A stretch of 64,000 nt of DNA from Acanthosepion esculentum (Eukaryota > Mollusca > Cephalopoda > Sepiida > Sepiidae), in contig OZ038480.1 of assembly GCA_964036315.1 (NCBI GenBank), positions 10,580,203 through 10,644,202 of the forward strand. Direction: 5' to 3'. Positions within the stretch are counted from its first letter, which is position 1. Every line of letters begins with the position of its first letter. Shown in pieces: positions 59,363 to 64,000 of this stretch. The notes under the pieces were generated by a model. The model was not told where the DNA came from. It made no database searches and saw nothing but the letters and a program-made list of their open reading frames with translations. The position numbers and the translations under genes are program-made.

Positions 59363-60822
59363 ATATGGTTTTTTCGCTAAACAGTGATACCATGTTTCAG
59401 AAATGGAAGCTAAAGCCCCTGAATTTAATTTTGTTATTAAACCCAAGACATTAGCTCCATTTCCTCGTCAAGCGAATTTTGGAGTAACTTATTTATTTAA
59501 ATTTACGGTTGTTAAAGGCACGGCAAAGATTCATAATTGAGGGTTTCCAAGGATACCGATAAATCCATTCATATAGACAAGGGGTGGTAGGGTGTTCAAA
59601 TTTTAATTTTCGTTGTATCAGTTAATTAATAGTTACATTCGAAAGCGGGGTTATGTTTAGAGATCCGGGTAGGGATGTATCTTTCAACAAATTCTGACAT
59701 CCGGTAAATTCAGGTCGTTTGGTTTTTTTGTTTGTTTTCCTAACGGCAAAAATTCTTACGGTACTTTTTCTGTTTGTATCTTTAAAGATTTTGAGGGGCT
59801 GTTCAGGCTAGAATATGTTTTAACCACATTTCTAAAAAAAATTATTTTTAATATTTAATATACTATATTTCTTTTTTAAAACCAAGTAAATGTATTAGAA
59901 TTACTTACAGTATGTAACATTATTTTTTCTTATCGAGTATAAATAAATATGTATATTGACAGATTAAATTATTATTTTTTTTTTATGTAAACTTTATGAC
60001 AATGACGGCAAAGGTGGATAAATTATTTCATTAATTCAGTAAACTTTTATTTTTTATAAATTTAGTAATATAAATTTTCCCATGTATGTACAAAGGACAT
60101 GGGTCATTTAATGTCCAATATATTCTAACTTATTAATTTCATTTGACTTTAGGTGTTCTATTGGATTCCCACCCCTTCACCGTTGAAACTGTTAGATGTA
60201 GACGTCTCTTCTACTCCAATAGCTTCATGTCTCGCACATCTCGCCTATGGAACTCCCTTGCCTATTACTGTTTCCCTGACAAATACAATCTCCAACGGTT
60301 TAAGTGTAGCGTCAATCGTCATCTCCAGTTGCCTTAATCTATCCACTTCCCTTCTCCACTTACTTTCATCTTTCATTCTTATCTGCTCTCGCTCTATATC
60401 TTCTGTAACCCCCCTGCCTTGATCGACCCTCCGTCCTTCTCTTTCTCCACATCCCTTCCTTTACCACTCCTATCTGCTCTTCCTCCAACCCTTCTGTAAC
60501 CCCATGCGTGATAGTGGCCACCAGCCTTGCTTGGGGTGATACGCTTAAAAAAAAAAAAAAAACTGATACAACGAAAATTAAAATTTGAACCCCCTACCAC
60601 CCCTTGTCTATATGAATGGATTTATGGGTATCCTTGGAAACCCTCAATTATGAATCTTTGCCGTGCCTTTAACAACCGTAAATTTAAAAAAATAAGTTAC
60701 TCTAAAATTCGCTTGACGAGGAAATGGAACTAATGTCTTTGGTTTAATAACAAAATTAAATTCAGGGGCTTTAGCTTCCATTTCTGGAACATGGTATCAC
60801 TGTGTAGCGAAAAAAAACATAT
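59363..60822. mobile_element. 1.46-kb element with ~250-bp inverted arms
   Basis: The arms 59363-59622 and 60562-60822 are inverted copies with roughly 90-95% identity. Shared landmarks are CAGTGATACCATGTT, AAGCCCCTGAATTTAA, GCCGTGCC (complement of GGCACGGC), CAAGGGGTGGTAGGG and CGTTGTATCAGTT. The ~940-base loop is AT-rich and contains a LINE 3' fragment (60150-60562). No transposase is visible and no target duplication was confirmed. A (TA)n tract starts 18 bases beyond the right arm. Confidence 0.8.
60150..60562 (+). pseudogene. LINE 3' end with poly(A) tail
   Basis: The frame ending at 60337 reads RRLFYSNSFMSRTSRLWNSL then CFPDKYNLQRFKCSVNRHLQ. This is a common C-terminal signature of a LINE family found in several copies here. 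A pyrimidine-rich 3' UTR ends CTTGCTTGGGGTGATACGCT and a 15-base A tail (60547-60561). Severely 5'-truncated. It lies within the loop of the 59363-60822 inverted-arm structure. Confidence 0.75.
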
Positions 60823-60837
60823 ATTAAATCAATTAAT

Positions 60838-60840
<3 letters not shown>

Positions 60841-60908
<68 letters not shown>
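60841..60908. repeat. (TA)n microsatellite
   Basis: About 68 bases of uninterrupted TA repeat at the right edge of the inverted-arm element. Confidence 0.95.
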
Positions 60909-60910
<2 letters not shown>

Positions 60911-60979
60911 TTTCTACAAGTACTTTGACGGCAACTGCTCCGACTAGCTACGTTTGCTGAATTTAAGAGTGCTACTAGG

Positions 60980-61260
60980 TTGCGTCTCGTTCCAAACCTT
61001 TCACTCTAAAAAAGTTTAATTGTAGCTGTCTCTTCTACTTCAACAGCTTCTTATCTCGCACTCCCTGTCTGTGGAACTCTTACTTGTTTCCCAAATCTTC
61101 AAATATTCAAGTTTAATGTCAATCAAGATCTTCTGACGCCTTGATCCTGATCCCCGTCCTTCTCTATATCCTTTCCTCAAACACCCCCCCCCTCTCTTTA
61201 CTCTTGCTCTCGCTCTCTGTAACGCCTTGCTCGGAGTGAAATGCTTAGAAAAATCAAGAG
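60980..61260 (+). pseudogene. Second LINE 3' end of the 60150 family
   Basis: TCTCTTCTACTTCAACAGCTTCTTATCTCGCAC parallels the 60150 copy, with FNSFLSRTPCLWNS readable. The 3' UTR ends CCTTGCTCGGAGTGAAATGCTT, matching the end of the other copy. More diverged. Confidence 0.6.
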
Positions 61261-61275
61261 AAATATTTAGAAAAA

Positions 61276-61490
61276 TATGATTTATCAGGAAGGAGACGTC
61301 CTGATGTTATTGGACTGGAGGGCCTCAAAAACATACCACGGCTTGACCCAAGCCTTGTAAGTGAAATTGGGTAGACGGAACATCTGAGGGCTGTAGATAG
61401 CTGTTCTTGCAAGAAGTCATCAACTTGAGCTTGTTCAAATTGTTGATTACGTTAGATAACACACACTTTCCCAGAAACTGTAACGAAGTT
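61276..61490 (+). mobile_element. SINE body, headless copy (third family)
   Basis: GATTTATCAGGAAGGAGACG through GATAACACACACTTTCCCAG and AAACTGTAAC is the inverse of 63642-63885 at high identity. A ~30-base segment present in the other copy is missing. The tRNA-like head is absent. Confidence 0.75.
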
Positions 61491-61559
61491 CTTTAACATA
61501 GTTGCAGTATCAAACACAGGAGGGCTCTCTGGGTGTAGAATAAAGACAAATGTGCCTGG

Positions 61560-61835
61560 GTGAGTGTTTGCAATAGGTATTGGCAAGCCGCCCTAGTTAA
61601 AGGGAATACGAGTAGGCAGCTATAAATTGTGTCCAGATTGGGACTCAGGAAGGACATCAGGACAGATATAGTCCTCCAGTCGGTTTAGTATGGGTGTTGC
61701 AAACACTTTTCCAACTGCTTCTAGCAGTGAAATACTACAGTAATTAACACAGTCTGACTTCTTCCTCTTTCCTTTGTACAGAATAATCAGAAAGGCATCT
61801 ATCAAGTCATGAGCAACTGAGTCATCCCTTCATAC
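61560..61835 (-). pseudogene. LINE reverse transcriptase fragment
   Basis: The minus strand reads [20 protein letters not shown], then NYCSISLLEAVGKVFATPIL and CPDVLPESQSG. These are RT motifs 0-1 of non-LTR elements (usually NYRGISLLS..GKVFA and LPESQCGF). Only about 60 residues before a stop. Lies between the two inverted SINE copies. Confidence 0.82.
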
Positions 61836-61872
61836 CGATATCATTAAAGAGTGAACCGCACAATGGACATTC

Positions 61873-61960
61873 ATATATATATATTCATGTACATATATAC
61901 ATATATACACATATATACATACACACATATATATACATATATTTATATATATATATACAC

Positions 61961-62041
<81 letters not shown>
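61873..62041. repeat. Compound (TA)/(CA) microsatellite
   Basis: Interrupted TATACA runs pass into (CA)n at about 61970-61993 and (TA)n at 61994-62041. Confidence 0.95.
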
Positions 62042-62044
<3 letters not shown>

Positions 62045-62163
62045 GTTGTGTTGAATGTCAAAGACAACATAGACCTGCATTTTCTCTTTTGAATTTTCTC
62101 ATATTTTCTAATGAGACTTTTTATTTGAAAATTATATTGAAATAAATATTGTCCGTAAGATAA

Positions 62164-62197
62164 CCGAGTACTTTCGAACATCATTGTTCATCTTCAG
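62164..62197 (-). ncRNA. Hammerhead-like hairpin 3' of PLE (degenerate)
   Basis: The minus strand reads CTGAAGA, TGAACA-ATGA-TGTTC, GAAAGTACTCGG. The order CTGA-N-GA, stem, GAAA is that of a hammerhead core. It lies downstream of a Penelope-like RT, where such motifs are known in this class. No cleavable GUH triplet is placed clearly, so it is more likely a relic or conserved hairpin. Confidence 0.3.
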
Positions 62198-62329
62198 AGT
62201 CAAAATTTTTTACCAATGTCTTATATATATGTAGAGTCAATTTTTTTAAAACATTTGCAAATTGTCTTGTAGCGGAATCATGTTGCTACATTTTATTTTT
62301 TACAAACTAAATAAACGTTACAAAATCAT

Positions 62330-63384
62330 TTTAACTTCAAAAAACGCGATGATATTATCATGTGCATGGCGAAGATCTTTATAACGGAGGTATATGGTAG
62401 ATGTTTCAATAATACCAAAAATATTATCTTCAAGATGTGACATATAAAATTTGCTAAATGTTGGACCAAGGACAGATCCCATAGAGACGCCGTCCACCCG
62501 TAAATAAATATTATTAAGGTGGTCATAGAAAGGAACCTGTGTGGTGCAGATTAAAAGGACTTTTTTTGAGTATATTAGGATTAATTTTAAGAGGTTGCAT
62601 AAGAGGGTTGTTATAGATGTAATTAGTAATTATATCAATAGTTTCAATGACGGGGACGTTAGTAAATAGACTTTCCACGTCAAGGGAAGCTAGTATTCCA
62701 TTATTCGGTTTATGAGTACGTAAGGTTTTTATTAATTCATGAGTAGAGTTAATATTATATTTATTGGGTAGATATGGTGTTATTAATAATTTTTGTCAAT
62801 TGGTAAATAGGAGTGGTTACTTGAGAAATAATGGGACGAAGAGGATAGTTAGATTTATGAATTTTAACCGTACCATATAGGTAGCCAGGCTTATAGTCTC
62901 CAATAATTTTAGGAAGTTTTAGGCTATCACATTGAGCATTATTAGCTGTTATAAGTTTGTTAATTTTTGTTTTTAGTTCATTAGTAGGGTTCTTATTATG
63001 TTTTTTAAATTTAGTATGGTCATTGAGGATATTTTGTAATTTGTTATAATAATCAATTTTGTCAATTACTACAAACATGTTAGTTTTATCAGCTTTTCGA
63101 ATAATTATGTCAGGATGTTTTTTTAATTGTTTAGCAGCGTTTTTTAGTTTATAGGTCATAAGAGATGAGTAAGTATGTTGAAGGTTACATCTGTTCTTCA
63201 AAGCTTCAGCTTTTAACAAATATTGCAATTCAGAGGTGGTAGATACCTCATTATTAAGTTGTAGTTTTAAAGTGTCTTGATATAGCATTTCGATTTGTCT
63301 TTTTGAAAATCTTGTAAGATTTCATAATATGGCAGTTAGGGCCTAAATTTAAAAGATCCTTCTGTGATTGGGTCAATTCAAATT
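62330..63384 (-). pseudogene. Penelope-like element reverse transcriptase, decayed
   Basis: From right to left on the minus strand: FELTQSQKDLLNLGPNCHIM (63384-63325), then PDIIIRKADKTNMFVVIDK (about 63110-63055). Next are LPKIIGDYKPGYLYGTVKIH then YPLRPIISQVTTPIYQL (about 62905-62795). After a frameshift come LASLDVESLFTNVPV (about 62700-62655) and YIYNNPLMQPLKINPNILKK. DGVSMGSVLGPTFSKFYMSH runs from about 62497 to 62438. It contains the palm Asp in LDVES but stops before the second catalytic box and the GIY-YIG endonuclease. Frameshifts make it inactive. It is a different lineage from the YRDD element at 52745-53605. Confidence 0.88.
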
Positions 63385-63630
63385 TAATTTCAAAAGACTG
63401 CTTCTAAACGTATACAAAATGACATTATACAACTTACCAGCCAGGAACAATTTCAGGAAATAACATTACGGCTTAAACCAGTCATTGAAAAGGATATAAC
63501 TCCACAGAAGATTTCTATCAATGGGAAACTTAATAATCTATACAAAGGAACCATTCTACTACCCAATAGAATTGACAAATTTATTAACCTCTCTGGTTTT
63601 GAATTGACCCAATCACAGAAGGATGTTAAA
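63385..63630 (+). pseudogene. PLE N-terminal part, inverted relative to its RT
   Basis: The plus strand reads KTASKRIQNDIIQLTSQEQF, then GKLNNLYKGTILLPNRIDKF and INLSGFELTQSQKD. The last residues overlap the first ones of the minus-strand RT. The DNA TTTGAATTGACCCAATCACA occurs at 63598 on the plus strand and as its complement at 63365-63384. The 5' end of the same element is therefore flipped. Confidence 0.75.
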
Positions 63631-63639
63631 GATGTTAGT

Positions 63640-63935
63640 TACAGTTTCTGGGAAAGTGTGTGTTATCTAACGTAATCAACAATTTGAACAAGCTCAAGTT
63701 GATGACTTCTTGCAAGAACAGCTATCTACAGCCCCCAGATGTTCCGTCTACCCAATTTCACTTACAAGGCTTGGGTCAAGCCGTGGTATGTTTTTGAAGC
63801 CCTTTCCAAAGGTGCCACATGCTGGGATCGACCACTCCAGTCCAATAACATCAGGACGTCTCCTTCCTGATAAATCGACAATTGTGAGATTCGAACCTGG
63901 CTCTCATGGTCAGAATGTGAACGTTCTAACTATAT
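63640..63935 (-). mobile_element. tRNA-derived SINE (third family)
   Basis: The minus strand begins with a tRNA-like head. TAGTTAGAACG is the A-box region near 63933, and AGGTTCGAATCTC is the B-box near 63900. GATTTATCAGGAAGGAGACG follows, and the body ends at CAGAAACTGTAAC near 63645. A headless inverted partner lies at 61276-61490. Confidence 0.8.
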
Positions 63936-63937
63936 AC

Positions 63938-64000
63938 GCGAATACATACATACATACATACATATACATGCTCACACACACACACACACACACACACATA
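63938..64000. repeat. Microsatellite at right edge
   Basis: ACATACATACAT repeats pass into (CA)n, cut by the window end. Confidence 0.95.

Overview
The window looks like nuclear DNA of a coleoid cephalopod, most likely an octopus. It is AT-rich, full of (TA)n, (CA)n and (CT)n tracts and packed with transposon relics. Its one clear host gene is a retinochrome, the molluscan retinal photoisomerase opsin, whose translated exons match squid retinochrome as I remember it. The species call is inference; no database was searched.

Bases 1-18050 hold the 3' part of the retinochrome gene on the + strand. Five coding exons (1-143, 3221-3348, 8686-8782, 15402-15621, 17835-18050) are joined by GT-AG introns with consistent phase. 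They cover the end of TM1 to the stop codon, including the MERY motif, the extracellular-loop-2 Glu and Cys, and the TM7 retinal-binding Lys. The start of the gene lies left of the window. The introns carry tRNA-derived SINEs, two mariner MITEs, a 32-bp minisatellite, a LINE fragment and a (TA)n-bounded palindrome.

Bases 18-36 kb are a transposon graveyard: a cecropia-type mariner transposase relic, a long foldback element, a decayed Ty3/gypsy element, a second (TA)n-bounded palindrome, a hAT (ZMYM1-like) relic, a ~130-bp satellite interrupted by a solo LTR with a 5-bp target duplication, and a Helitron Rep-domain relic. Bases 36-46 kb hold another (TA)n-flanked palindrome, inverted SINE copies, LINE 3'-end pieces, a complete-looking non-autonomous Helitron and a second solo LTR of the same family, again with a 5-bp duplication. 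Bases 46-51 kb hold a LINE with a repeat-bearing 5' leader, a zinc-knuckle ORF1 and an ORF2 in which the reverse transcriptase is deleted. Bases 52-64 kb hold Penelope-like element (PLE) pieces, one fused to a LINE tail and one with its 5' end inverted. The same stretch holds LINE fragments, a ~1.46-kb structure with ~250-bp inverted arms, another (TA)n palindrome, and two minus-strand segments that look like host coding sequence (57257-57600 and 56203-56500) which I could not name.

The most unusual signal is a recurring architecture: (TA)n, near-perfect inverted repeat, (TA)n. It is seen at about 10.6, 25.6, 36.3 and 57.8 kb. Two copies are clearly homologous, and the 57.9-kb copy contains a string matching the hammerhead ribozyme core order. 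Apart from the retinochrome gene there is no operon-like or cooperative set of genes; the rest is mobile-element biology.
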